A stretch of DNA of 64,000 bases from contig NZ_WHUV01000002.1 of NCBI RefSeq assembly GCF_009380155.1, positions 868,001 through 932,000 on the forward strand. Direction: 5' to 3'. Each line of letters starts with the position of its first letter. The stretch's first letter is position 1. The translations under genes were made by a program, and so were the position numbers. Source of the stretch: Pseudomonas piscis. Its GTDB lineage: Bacteria; Pseudomonadota; Gammaproteobacteria; Pseudomonadales; Pseudomonadaceae. This document shows, one piece after another, positions 35,323 through 44,268 of this stretch. The notes below the pieces were generated by a model. It saw nothing but the letters and a program-made list of their open reading frames with translations. It was not told where the DNA came from and ran no database searches.

Positions 35323-35538
35323 TCAGAGCTTGGCGAGGGAAACCTCGGTGGACTTGACGAAGGCGATCACTTCGCTGCCGACCTTGAGCTCCAGGTCACG
35401 CACCGAACGCGTGGTGATCACCGAAGTGACGATGCCCGAAGCAGTCTGCACATCGATTTCCGAAACCACCTGGCCCTGGTGGATCTCCTTGATCACGCCC
35501 TTGAACTGATTGCGTACGTTGATCGCTTGAATGGTCAT
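35323..35538 (-). CDS. TOBE/Mop-domain molybdate-binding protein (SsuF-like)
   Basis: This 71-residue protein is a single TOBE/Mop domain: NVRNQFKGVIKEI, TSVITTRSVRDLEL, GSEVIAFVKSTEV. Known small Mop proteins bind molybdate or related oxyanions; SsuF of Pseudomonas ssu operons is a protein of this size required for sulfonate use. ATG 35538 is taken as start. It heads the operon with the 2OG oxygenase and metQNI, 42 nt before the oxygenase start. Confidence 0.82.
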   Translation of the reverse strand: MTIQAINVRNQFKGVIKEIHQGQVVSEIDVQTASGIVTSVITTRSVRDLELKVGSEVIAFVKSTEVSLAKL

Positions 35539-35615
35539 GCGGGCACATCCTCTGTTGGCACCGGACTCAGGAGTTGAGCGGCTGGCGATTAACATGCACC
35601 TTCGATCAAAGCCTT

Positions 35616-35649
35616 AAAAGGAATAAATAATTAGAACTTTATTCTTTTT
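35616..35649. promoter_or_regulatory. AT-rich inverted repeat in the mop/AKR divergent promoter region
   Basis: AAAAGGAATAAA (35616-35627) and TTTATTCTTTTT (35638-35649) match as an inverted repeat at 11 of 12 positions, with a 10-nt spacer. It lies 78-111 bp upstream of the mop start. AT-rich TTTATTC-type elements recall CysB-like sulfur-control sites, but this link is inference. Confidence 0.45.
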
Positions 35650-35770
35650 AGAGATATGCGAGTTTCCACCGTCTTGCTTTCATTCCCACGCCTTCGGTGC
35701 TTGACCGGCACTGGACGCTTTGTTTCCCTGTGCCCTTCCCTCATCGATCCACAGATGCCAGGAGATAGTC

Positions 35771-36592
35771 ATGCGCAGGTTGCAGCTCGCGGGTATGCAG
35801 GTTCCAGTCATTGGTCAAGGCACCTGGCGAATGGGCGAGGATCCTCGGCAACGAGACCGGGAAGTCGCAGCATTGCGCTGCGGACTCGACCTCGGGTTGA
35901 GCTTGATCGATACCGCCGAGATGTACGGCGAAGGCGGCGCCGAGGAAGTGGTCGGCCGAGCCATTGCCGGACGGCGCGACGAAGTATTTCTGGTCAGCAA
36001 GGCCTATCCCCACAACGCCGGCCGCAAGAGCCTGCCCCAGGCCTGCGAACGCAGCTTGCAGCGCCTGAATACCGAGGTCATCGACCTGTATCTGCTGCAC
36101 TGGCGTGGCCAGTATCCGCTGGAGGAAACGGTCGCGGCCTTCGAGCGCTTGCGCCAGGACGGCAAGATCCGCCGCTGGGGCGTCTCCAACTTCGATGTGG
36201 CGGACCTGGACGAGCTCGATACGCCGGCCTGCGCCACCAACCAGGTGCTGTACAACCTGGAGTCCCGGGGGATCGAGTTCGACCTGTTGCCAACCTGCCA
36301 GCGACTGGGAATGCCGCTCATGGCCTACTGCCCGATCGGCCAGGGCGGCGCCTTGCTGGCCGAACCGGTGCTGCTACAAGTGGCACGGCGCCATGGCGTT
36401 ACGCCAGCCCAGGTGGCCCTGGCCTGGCTGTTGCGCCAGGACGGCGTACTGGCCATTCCCAAGGCCGTACATCCTGAACACGTACGCCTCAATGCCGAGG
36501 CTGGCGAGCTGCAACTGCAACCCCAGGATGTGCAGGAGCTGGACCGGGTGTTTCCGCCCCCCGCTCGCAAGCAGCGCCTGGGGATGGTCTGA
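35771..36592 (+). CDS. Aldo/keto reductase
   Basis: This 273-residue TIM-barrel AKR has the Asp/Tyr region SLIDTAEMYGEG, the catalytic Lys in FLVSKAYPHN, and the His in LYLLHWRGQYPL. It reduces aldehydes or ketones with NADPH; family members are YeaE-like. ATG 35771 is preceded by CAGGAGATAG; the frame from 35720 has no better start. It is divergent from the mop operon and is followed by the Rcs-like kinase region. Substrate unknown. Confidence 0.85.
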   Translation: MRRLQLAGMQVPVIGQGTWRMGEDPRQRDREVAALRCGLDLGLSLIDTAEMYGEGGAEEVVGRAIAGRRDEVFLVSKAYPHNAGRKSLPQACERSLQRLNTEVIDLYLLHWRGQYPLEETVAAFERLRQDGKIRRWGVSNFDVADLDELDTPACATNQVLYNLESRGIEFDLLPTCQRLGMPLMAYCPIGQGGALLAEPVLLQVARRHGVTPAQVALAWLLRQDGVLAIPKAVHPEHVRLNAEAGELQLQPQDVQELDRVFPPPARKQRLGMV

Positions 36593-36706
36593 GACATGTC
36601 CGAACCCAAGCCCAGGCTAGACTCCAATTGAACGATCCACGCCCGCCGTGACACCAGGTGGGCTATGGCGTTGTGCTCGGAAAAATCTAATTTGCCGCTG
36701 ATGATT

Positions 36707-36720
36707 TAAGAATTGTCTGA
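36707..36720 (+). promoter_or_regulatory. RcsB-box-like site upstream of the first hybrid kinase gene
   Basis: TAAGAATTGTCTGA shares 10 of 14 positions with the enterobacterial RcsAB box TAAGAATATTCCTA and lies 36 bp before the ATG of an operon-like block encoding an RcsB-like regulator. It could be an autoregulatory site. Weak in isolation. Confidence 0.4.
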
Positions 36721-36755
36721 TCCCGGCCTGTCATGCCCACAATTACAGTTGGCGC

Positions 36756-39722
36756 ATGAGATTAAAAAGCTATCTACATCAGATCAATCCTCTCTTTTCC
36801 TCTCCCGAAGCAGCCCGCCGGCTGCTTCGCGTCGTTGCGCTGATTTTCCTGATCGTCCTGCTGGGCGCCGTCTACAACTTCCTGCGCTCGACCCTCAACA
36901 ATGAGTTGTCTCAGCGTCGCGGCTACATGAGCAGTGCCATCACCGAAGCCCAGGCATTCTTCACCACCCGTGAAGCCCTGCTGGAAAGCCTCAGCCTGGC
37001 CACCGTGTACCAACCCCTGCCGATCACCGCCGACCTCACGCCAAGCAACGACTCCTCCGAAGAGATCCACCTGCGCCTGGGCTCCCATGGCGAACAACAG
37101 TGGGGCATCTGGCTCACCCAGCGCATGCGCGACCATCTCAAGCACAAGCAACTGACGCTGTTGTACGTCCAGGCAGGGCCACAGCCCGAAGTCCAGCAGT
37201 TGTTCAGCCCCCATCACGAAACCGCCAATCTGCCCCGCCCCCTGCTTGCAAGGTTGTCCAGCCTGACGCCCGACGAAGTGCCCATGGGCGATGAGCTGTG
37301 GCTGACGGATCATTCTTCCGGGGCTGCCCGGCTATACATCTTCACCCGCCTCGACGAACGCTTCGCCGACTCCGGCTGGCTGGGCCTGGAAATGGACAGT
37401 AGTAGCGTCTCCGAGGCCCTGCAGAACCAGGACGCCGGTGACTTCATGATGTTCAGTTCCTTGGGCGGACTGCTCCTGAGCAGCACTCCCGACCTCCAGC
37501 TGATCGAGGCTGTGCAGCGGGTCAAGGGTGAAAGCTTCTTCGGTTTCCTGGGCGGCCGCTGGTGGCCCGACCACGTGGTGATCCGCAAGCAACTCGGCAC
37601 TTCCGATTGGCAGTTGGTGTACTCCTTCGACCTGTACACCCTGCTCAAGACCCTGTTGCCACAACTGCTCGCCGCGTTGCTGATCAGCCTCCTCGGCATG
37701 GCCCTGATCGGCTTGCTGACCCACTGGATCGAGATACGTCTGATAGCCCCAGCCATGCATCGGCTCCAGGCGCTGATCGAAAGCGAGGCGTTCAGCCGCG
37801 ACGTGGTCCAGATCGCCCCCGTGGCCCTGTGCGTATTGCGCCGCAGCGATGGCCAGGTAGTGCTGGAAAATGCCCTGTCCCAGCAGTGGTTGGGCTACGG
37901 CAGCGAACGCGAGCAATTGTGCGCCAGCTGGATCGGCCGGGCGTTCGACGCCAATCGCTCCGATGGCTCGGACTACTTCGAGACTGCCGCTGGCCGCCAC
38001 CTCTATCTCTGTTCGGCGCCCACCCGCTACAAGGGCGAAGACGTGCTGTTCTGCGCTTTCAGCGACATCACGGCGCGCAAGCAGATCGAGGCCACCCTGG
38101 AAGAAGCCAAGCGCCTGGCCGATACCGCCAACGAAGCCAAGACCCTGTTCCTGGCCACCATGAGCCACGAGATCCGCACGCCCCTGTATGGAGTCCTCGG
38201 GACCCTGGAGCTGCTGGCGCGTACCCGCCTTGACGAGCAACAACGGGATTACCTGCGGGCCATCGAAGGCTCCTCCGGTACCCTGCTGCAACTGATCTGC
38301 GACGTACTCGACGTATCCAAGATCGAGGCCGGGCAACTAGCCTTGGAACTCAGCGAGTTCAATACGCTGGAGTTGGTGCACGAGCTCATCCAGAGCTATG
38401 CCGCAGCCGCCCGGGCCAAGGGCCTGCAACTCTATGCCTGTGTCGACCCGCAATTGCCGGAGGCACTCCTGGGCGATGTCACGCGGATTCGCCAGATCCT
38501 CAGCAACCTGTTGAACAACGCGGTCAAGTTCACCGATTCGGGACGCATCGTCCTGCGGGTCAGGGGCGGCCTCCACGACGGCCAGCAGCGCTACTTCGCC
38601 TGGCAAGTGTCCGACACCGGCCGGGGCATCTCCCGAGACGACCAGGCGCTGATCTTCGAGCCCTTCTACCAAACCGAAGGCAACACCAACGTCATCGCCG
38701 GTACCGGCCTGGGCCTGCCTATCTGCCAGCGCCTGACCCTGCTGATGGGTGGCACCTTGCGCATGGTGAGTGAACCGGGGCTGGGCAGTAGCTTCAGCCT
38801 CACCCTGCCACTGGAAGCTGGCAGCACCACGCCACGGCTCGTGCTCGCCTGCCCAACGCCTGCACGGATGATCCACGTGGTATCACCGATACGCGAACTG
38901 GCCGAATCGGTGACCGGCTGGTTACGTCGCTGGGGCGCGCGGGCCCAGGTCGGCCTGTCGGGCCGCAGTAGCCATGACAGCGACAGCGTCCTGATCGAAG
39001 TACACCCCGGCATCATGGAGCAGCGACTGGAGCCCGGCTGGACCGGACCATTGGTACTGGCCAGCGGTGACGGGCACCACGCAACACGCACCCATGATGG
39101 TATTTGGCAGGTCAACAGCAACAACCTGCGGGCGATCCACCAGGCCGTCAGCCAGGCCCTGGGAACCTGGCTGAGTGAGGATGAAGAACACCATGAGAGC
39201 CGTGAGCTGAAGAGACTCAGCCTGCATGTACTGGTGGTCGAGGACAACTTGATCAACCAATTGATCCTCAAGGACCAGCTGGAAGAACTGGGCTGCAGCG
39301 TAGAGCAGGCAGCCAATGGCGAAGAAGCGCTAGGCATCTGGGAGAACGGAGACTTCGACATGGTGCTGACCGATGTGAACATGCCCAGGCTCAACGGCTA
39401 CCAGTTGGCCAGGGAGCTGCGTCGCCGCGGTTGCTCGATACCCATCATCGGGGCGACGGCCAACGCCATGCGCGGCGAAGAACAATCGTGCCTAGACGCC
39501 GGGATGAATCACTGCCTGGTCAAACCCTTCGCCTTGAGGGCGTTGTTCAACTACCTGGCGTTGTATGAAAAAACCGCCCATGAAGCCCCGAAGCATTTCG
39601 ATCGCCGAAAGTCCACGACTCCCGGGGGGCGACACTCTGGTGCCCCACCACCCGGGGACGACCCCCGACGCACCAAGCCGACCTTGAGCCGAACGCTTGC
39701 CCCGCGACCGGGCGCAGGCTGA
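36756..39722 (+). CDS. Hybrid sensor histidine kinase (RcsC-like)
   Basis: This 988-residue kinase has TM1 at about residues 25-48, a ~250-residue periplasmic sensor, TM2 at about 300-325, a PAS-like region, a HisKA domain with the phosphoacceptor His471 in FLATMSHEIRTPLYG, HATPase motifs (NLLNNAVKFT, DTGRGIS, GTGLGLPI), and a C-terminal receiver with Asp873 in VLTDVNMPRLNGY. HisKA closely resembles RcsC. The tail after the receiver is a basic Pro/Arg-rich stretch of about 45 residues with no known domain. The gene is followed by a second hybrid kinase and an RcsB-like regulator on the same strand. Confidence 0.88.
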   Translation: MRLKSYLHQINPLFSSPEAARRLLRVVALIFLIVLLGAVYNFLRSTLNNELSQRRGYMSSAITEAQAFFTTREALLESLSLATVYQPLPITADLTPSNDSSEEIHLRLGSHGEQQWGIWLTQRMRDHLKHKQLTLLYVQAGPQPEVQQLFSPHHETANLPRPLLARLSSLTPDEVPMGDELWLTDHSSGAARLYIFTRLDERFADSGWLGLEMDSSSVSEALQNQDAGDFMMFSSLGGLLLSSTPDLQLIEAVQRVKGESFFGFLGGRWWPDHVVIRKQLGTSDWQLVYSFDLYTLLKTLLPQLLAALLISLLGMALIGLLTHWIEIRLIAPAMHRLQALIESEAFSRDVVQIAPVALCVLRRSDGQVVLENALSQQWLGYGSEREQLCASWIGRAFDANRSDGSDYFETAAGRHLYLCSAPTRYKGEDVLFCAFSDITARKQIEATLEEAKRLADTANEAKTLFLATMSHEIRTPLYGVLGTLELLARTRLDEQQRDYLRAIEGSSGTLLQLICDVLDVSKIEAGQLALELSEFNTLELVHELIQSYAAAARAKGLQLYACVDPQLPEALLGDVTRIRQILSNLLNNAVKFTDSGRIVLRVRGGLHDGQQRYFAWQVSDTGRGISRDDQALIFEPFYQTEGNTNVIAGTGLGLPICQRLTLLMGGTLRMVSEPGLGSSFSLTLPLEAGSTTPRLVLACPTPARMIHVVSPIRELAESVTGWLRRWGARAQVGLSGRSSHDSDSVLIEVHPGIMEQRLEPGWTGPLVLASGDGHHATRTHDGIWQVNSNNLRAIHQAVSQALGTWLSEDEEHHESRELKRLSLHVLVVEDNLINQLILKDQLEELGCSVEQAANGEEALGIWENGDFDMVLTDVNMPRLNGYQLARELRRRGCSIPIIGATANAMRGEEQSCLDAGMNHCLVKPFALRALFNYLALYEKTAHEAPKHFDRRKSTTPGGRHSGAPPPGDDPRRTKPTLSRTLAPRPGAG

Positions 39723-39863
39723 TTCGCAGGGGCTCGGCCAGCGGGCCGGTCCATCCGACATCGATCCCCCCGCCCACTGTCCCGGCCTTCTGCGGGACGT
39801 AGAACCGTATTCAAAGAAACAGCCCCGTCATCGGGTCTTAGCCATGTGCTCGGTATATCAGTG

Positions 39864-42800
39864 ATGAAGTACACCCCCCTCTTCCTGGAGTACCTGGTTC
39901 GCTACCAGGCGCGACTGAACCTGGGCCTGTTGATCCTGTTGGGACTGGCCCTGCCATGCAGCACTCTGGGCTGGGTAGCGATGCGCCTGGCGGAGCGACA
40001 GTCCGACCACCTGCGGGTGCATTTCACTCGGTTGATGGAAAATATCCAGGAACAGGAACTGTTCCTCAAACATGCAGCGAGCCTGGCCCCAGCCAGCTCT
40101 CATTTGGGCAATACCCGCTATCCACTGCCACTGCATCCTGCCTCCGGGTCCCTGGCCCATGACAATTGCAATGACCGGCAACTACCGGGCTCCCTGGTCC
40201 TGGATCGCCCCCTGATCGCCAATGACCTGCCGCATCTGCTCATGGTGGGCATGCATCTGTCGACGCTCTATCGCAGCTTCTGGTCGGACTCTCGCCACAG
40301 CCCTCCCAGGGTGCTGCTGCTCAATGCCTGCGGCGGTCTCGACCTGGCTACCCTCGCACCCCGCACCCGATCCGGCACGCTTGAATCCCGTGATGATGCC
40401 GGCGGTCCGTCGCTACCAGAGCTACGCCTGGCGCTACTGAAGCAGCAACGCCTCGCCCCGCATCAGGTTAACTGGCAACTCTATTCTCAGTCCGGCTCGA
40501 ACGGCAGCGGTGCTCAACTGCTGGCCCATACCACCCTGCGCTTGGCTCCGACACAGCTACAAGTGATTGGAGCCGACGGCTGGATGAAGATGGTCTCGCT
40601 GCTGGCGCTGGACGAAGCCGGCAAACAGGAAGGCCTGCTGGCTGCGCCAGTCTATGACGACTTCACCCTGATCGACCCGGCTGGCACCCTATTGGCCGGC
40701 TCCCGAGGATCGGCAACGACCCTGCACGAGGGTCTGAACTTCGGCCACCAAGGCATCACCCTGAAGCTCACCAGTCACACCCCGCCCCTCTGGACCGGGC
40801 TCTACGGCATCAGCTACCGCAAGCTCTACGGGCAAGCGCCATGGGTCACGGCCAGCCTGCTGGGATTGATACTGGCAGCTGTCGCCTGGGGTTGGGTGGC
40901 CAGCCGCTGGCAACGCAACCGCAAACCGGTCGCGATGCACACGCCCCACGAGCAGGTAGTGGAAAGCGAGGCCTTCAGCCGCACCATCATCGAGACCGTC
41001 CCCACGGGCCTGTGTGTAGTGCGCCGCGAAGACTTCAAGCTCCTGCTGGAAAATCCCCACGCCCGACAAGGAGCAGGCAGCAGCGGCCTGCTATCGATAC
41101 TGGAGCAGGACCCGCACCGTATCGACAACGGCGAGTCTTGCCTGACCGTCGGCGGACGCCACTTGCAGGTGAAGTTCGTCGCGACCCGCTACCAGGACCA
41201 GGAGGCGGTGCTCTGCGCCTTCAACGACATCACCCGGCAGGTTGAAAACAGCCGCGCGCTGAGGCAGGCCAGGCTTGCTGCCGACCTGGCCTGCGAAGCC
41301 AGGGCCCGGTTCCTGGCGATCATGAGCCACCGGCTGCGAACGCCGCTGTATGCAGCATTGGGGACCCTCGAGCTGCTCGGCCTGACCCCATTGGACCCAC
41401 GCCAGACCGACTATCTGCGCACCAGCCAGCGTTGCTCGAATGCCCTGCTCCAATTGATCAGCAACATCCTCGACATCTCTCGGGTCGAGGCCGGGCATAT
41501 CAGCATCGCTGCGGTGGAGTTCTGTCCGCTGGACATGGCAGAGGCAGCCCTGCAGGAGTTCGCGGCCGCCGCCCAGCAGCGGGGCCTGCTGCTCTACGCC
41601 TCCATCGACCCCAAACTGCCGGACCTGCTGCGGGGAGACGCCCGGCGGATCCGCCAGATACTCGACAACCTGCTGGGCAATGCCATCAAGTTCACCGACA
41701 GCGGCCGGGTGGTGTTGCGCCTCCGGCTACTGGAATCGGTTGGACAGCGAGCCTGCATCGAATGGCAGGTCACCGATACCGGCATCGGCATCCCCCCCGC
41801 GGATCAGGCACGGTTGTTCGATCTGCATCAGCAGTTGGGCGATACCTCCAGTCGTGCCGGCTTGGGCCTGCCCCTCTGCCAGCAGCTCTGCACCCTGATG
41901 GGTGGACGATTGCAGGTCACCAGCGAACCTGGCTTGGGCAGCAGTTTTTCCCTGCGTCTGGAATTGCCGCACCTTCCCGGCTCCTCGCCAAGGCTGAAGC
42001 CTCTTGCGGAAGGGCCACCCGTGCACGTCCGGGCACCGGTACCGGAGCTGCTGAAAAACACCTGCGACTGGCTCAACCGCCTGGGCATCCAGGCCTCGCC
42101 GGCACCTGCCGACTGGGGCCAGCAGCCCCAGCAGCGGGTACTGGTCGACTTGCTACCCAAAACGACCCTGTGCTCCTGGCCAGGACCACGGGTCAGCGCG
42201 CTATGCGCCCCATCCCCGGAGCAACAACCCCAGGACCAGGAATGGATAGTCAGCGCCTACGATATCCGGGCCATCGCCGAGGCGGCCTCCCAGGCCCGTC
42301 AAGGGCGACAGTCTGCCGTGGCGCCACCGGCCGATGGCACCAGGAGCCCGCTGCTCCTGCACGTACTGGTGGCCGAGGATAACCCTCTCAACCAGGCCAT
42401 CATCCAGGAGCAGCTACAGGCCCTGGGCTGTCGCGCGACCCTGGCGGCCGATGGCGAACAAGCCCTGCAGCACTGGCAACCACAGCTGTTCGACCTGGTA
42501 CTGGCGGACCTGGACATGCCGCTCATGGACGGTTACGAACTGGCCAGGCAGCTGCGCCAGCGCGATCCTCGACTACCGATCATCGGCATCACAGCCAATG
42601 CCCTGCGTGAGGAGCGCAGTCGTTGTCTCGCCGCCGGGATGAACGCCTGGATCGTCAAGCCCATGGACCTGCAGCACCTGTGGCGGCAACTGTCACAGCT
42701 CTGCCCGCCCACGGCCGGAACGCTTGCGCCTGCGCCTGCGTCACAGCCGTCCCACCCCAGCGAACCCGAGCACCCACATTTCCCCCAGCTCTCCCCGAGG

Positions 42801-43061
42801 ATGCGTCCGTTGTTCGTCCAGACCATGAATCACGACCTGCAACGTCTGGATCAAACGCTCGCAAGCACCGACCTGCAAAGTGCCGCCGAACGCCTGCACA
42901 GCATCGCCGGAGCCCTGGGCGCAGTGCAGGCCCCGGCCCTGGCCAGGGCCTGTGCCGAGATGGAGTGTCGCCTGCAGGACGGGCCATGGAGCTCATCCCT
43001 GGAGCAGCAGGTCCGGCAACTGATGCAGCGGTTGTCCGAACTGCTGGCATTTCTTGAATAA
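39864..43061 (+). CDS. Hybrid kinase with receiver and HPt, degenerate H-box (RcsD-like)
   Basis: This 1065-residue protein has TM1 at about residues 15-35, a long periplasmic sensor, TM2 near 330-350, HisKA with His489 in [15 protein letters not shown], a HATPase domain, a receiver with Asp882 in [15 protein letters not shown], and a C-terminal HPt with His1012 in [10 protein letters not shown]. The residue after His489 is Arg where kinases have Glu/Asp, and the HPt lacks the usual Lys two residues before the motif Gly (HSIAG instead of H-x-L-K-G). ATG 39864 is chosen to start just before TM1. It may act mainly as a phosphotransfer intermediate between the first kinase and the RcsB-like regulator. 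Confidence 0.86.
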   Translation: MKYTPLFLEYLVRYQARLNLGLLILLGLALPCSTLGWVAMRLAERQSDHLRVHFTRLMENIQEQELFLKHAASLAPASSHLGNTRYPLPLHPASGSLAHDNCNDRQLPGSLVLDRPLIANDLPHLLMVGMHLSTLYRSFWSDSRHSPPRVLLLNACGGLDLATLAPRTRSGTLESRDDAGGPSLPELRLALLKQQRLAPHQVNWQLYSQSGSNGSGAQLLAHTTLRLAPTQLQVIGADGWMKMVSLLALDEAGKQEGLLAAPVYDDFTLIDPAGTLLAGSRGSATTLHEGLNFGHQGITLKLTSHTPPLWTGLYGISYRKLYGQAPWVTASLLGLILAAVAWGWVASRWQRNRKPVAMHTPHEQVVESEAFSRTIIETVPTGLCVVRREDFKLLLENPHARQGAGSSGLLSILEQDPHRIDNGESCLTVGGRHLQVKFVATRYQDQEAVLCAFNDITRQVENSRALRQARLAADLACEARARFLAIMSHRLRTPLYAALGTLELLGLTPLDPRQTDYLRTSQRCSNALLQLISNILDISRVEAGHISIAAVEFCPLDMAEAALQEFAAAAQQRGLLLYASIDPKLPDLLRGDARRIRQILDNLLGNAIKFTDSGRVVLRLRLLESVGQRACIEWQVTDTGIGIPPADQARLFDLHQQLGDTSSRAGLGLPLCQQLCTLMGGRLQVTSEPGLGSSFSLRLELPHLPGSSPRLKPLAEGPPVHVRAPVPELLKNTCDWLNRLGIQASPAPADWGQQPQQRVLVDLLPKTTLCSWPGPRVSALCAPSPEQQPQDQEWIVSAYDIRAIAEAASQARQGRQSAVAPPADGTRSPLLLHVLVAEDNPLNQAIIQEQLQALGCRATLAADGEQALQHWQPQLFDLVLADLDMPLMDGYELARQLRQRDPRLPIIGITANALREERSRCLAAGMNAWIVKPMDLQHLWRQLSQLCPPTAGTLAPAPASQPSHPSEPEHPHFPQLSPRMRPLFVQTMNHDLQRLDQTLASTDLQSAAERLHSIAGALGAVQAPALARACAEMECRLQDGPWSSSLEQQVRQLMQRLSELLAFLE

Positions 43062-43138
43062 CCAGTGGCGGTGATTGCATATGCCGCCCGCCCTACGTTC
43101 ACCCAGCCGATTGGCGTACTACACGGATTGTCTCTGTC

Positions 43139-43786
43139 ATGGAAAAACTCAAAGTAATCATTGCCGATGACCACCCCATCGTACTGCTCGGCATCCGCGA
43201 ACTGATGGAGCGCGACGAACGCTTCGAGATCGTCGGCGAAGCCATGTGCTCGGAGGAGCTGGTACGGCTGCTGGAGAGTCGGCACGCGGATCTGGTCATC
43301 ACCGACTACAACATGCCCGGGGATTCGCCCTACGGCGACGGCCTGAAGCTGGTGGAGTTCATCACCCGTAACTTCCAACGCGTGCAGATTCTGGTCCTGA
43401 CCATGATCTCCAACCCGCTGATCCTCAGCCGCCTGCATGAACTGGGGGTGATGGGAATCATCCAGAAGAACCAGCTGCACGAGGAAATCCAGCTGGCTCT
43501 CAAGGCCTTCGCACAGAAGGGTATCTACCGCAGCCAAGCGCTCTCTAGCCACTCGGTGGTGGAGTCGAACATAGCGCTCAACGAGCGGATCGCGACCTTG
43601 TCACCCAAGGAATATGAGATATTGCGCCTGTTCATATCCGGCAAGAGCGTCAGCGATATCGCTCGCAGCCAGAATCGCAGCTCCAAGACCATCAGCGCCC
43701 AGAAGATCTCTGCCATGCGCAAGCTGGAGGTGCAGAGCGACCTGGACCTCCTGACCTATTGCATTGGCCGCAATCTCTTCAACTGA
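43139..43786 (+). CDS. RcsB-like response regulator (NarL/LuxR family)
   Basis: This 215-residue regulator has a receiver domain with Asp56 in LVITDYNMPGDSPYGDG and a C-terminal LuxR-type HTH (LSPKEYEILRLFISGKSVSDIARSQ, RSSKTISAQKISAMRKL). The opening VIIADDHPIVLLGIREL and ILVLTMISNPLILSRL follow enterobacterial RcsB almost motif by motif, including Asp56. It is separated by 77 bp from the HPt-bearing kinase and should receive phosphate from it. In Pseudomonas RcsB homologues are known to control fimbriae; no fimbrial genes lie in this window, so targets are unknown. Confidence 0.88.
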   Translation: MEKLKVIIADDHPIVLLGIRELMERDERFEIVGEAMCSEELVRLLESRHADLVITDYNMPGDSPYGDGLKLVEFITRNFQRVQILVLTMISNPLILSRLHELGVMGIIQKNQLHEEIQLALKAFAQKGIYRSQALSSHSVVESNIALNERIATLSPKEYEILRLFISGKSVSDIARSQNRSSKTISAQKISAMRKLEVQSDLDLLTYCIGRNLFN

Positions 43787-43816
43787 AACCCACCCGCAAA
43801 AGGAATCGCCCCGACC

Positions 43817-44227
43817 ATGAACCCGTCAACGGACCGTGACACCGACCTGCTGGACCTGGAACGCCTGCAAGGCGCCTGGGAACAGACCGGAATGGAGGAC
43901 AGCGGCATCGTCAATCCGCCCGACGAGCACAGCGCCCCGGGCGCCCTGACCTGGATCGAGGGCGAACGCTTTCGCGTGGTGACCGTGGATGGCCAGTTGC
44001 TGCTGGCCGGCAGCTTCACCCTAGATAGCAGCACCACGCCCAAGTCCATTACCTGGGTCGACTCGATCGGCGCCGATGCCGGCCAGCCATTGCCGGCCAG
44101 CTACGAGCTGACGGACGACGAGTTCGTCTTCATCGCCGCCGATAGCGGCCAACCCCGGCCTACCCGCTTCCACACCGGCCCCGGGCAAACCCTGCGGCGC
44201 TTCGCCAGGGTTCGTCAGGGCCGCTGA
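43817..44227 (+). CDS. Small lipocalin-like protein (TIGR03067-like), function unknown
   Basis: This 136-residue protein has the pattern LERLQGAWEQTGMED, GERFRVVTVDGQLLLAGSFTLD, PKSITWVD, RPTRFHTGPGQTLRRFARV, which matches TIGR03067-type lipocalin-like domains often found in planctomycete and environmental bacterial proteins. There is no signal peptide. AAAGGA precedes ATG 43817. It follows the RcsB-like gene by 30 nt and may belong to the same transcript. No specific function can be assigned. Confidence 0.6.
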   Translation: MNPSTDRDTDLLDLERLQGAWEQTGMEDSGIVNPPDEHSAPGALTWIEGERFRVVTVDGQLLLAGSFTLDSSTTPKSITWVDSIGADAGQPLPASYELTDDEFVFIAADSGQPRPTRFHTGPGQTLRRFARVRQGR

Positions 44228-44268
44228 AGCCCCCAACCCTGCACGCCCCATCGACGGCGCAGCAACTG

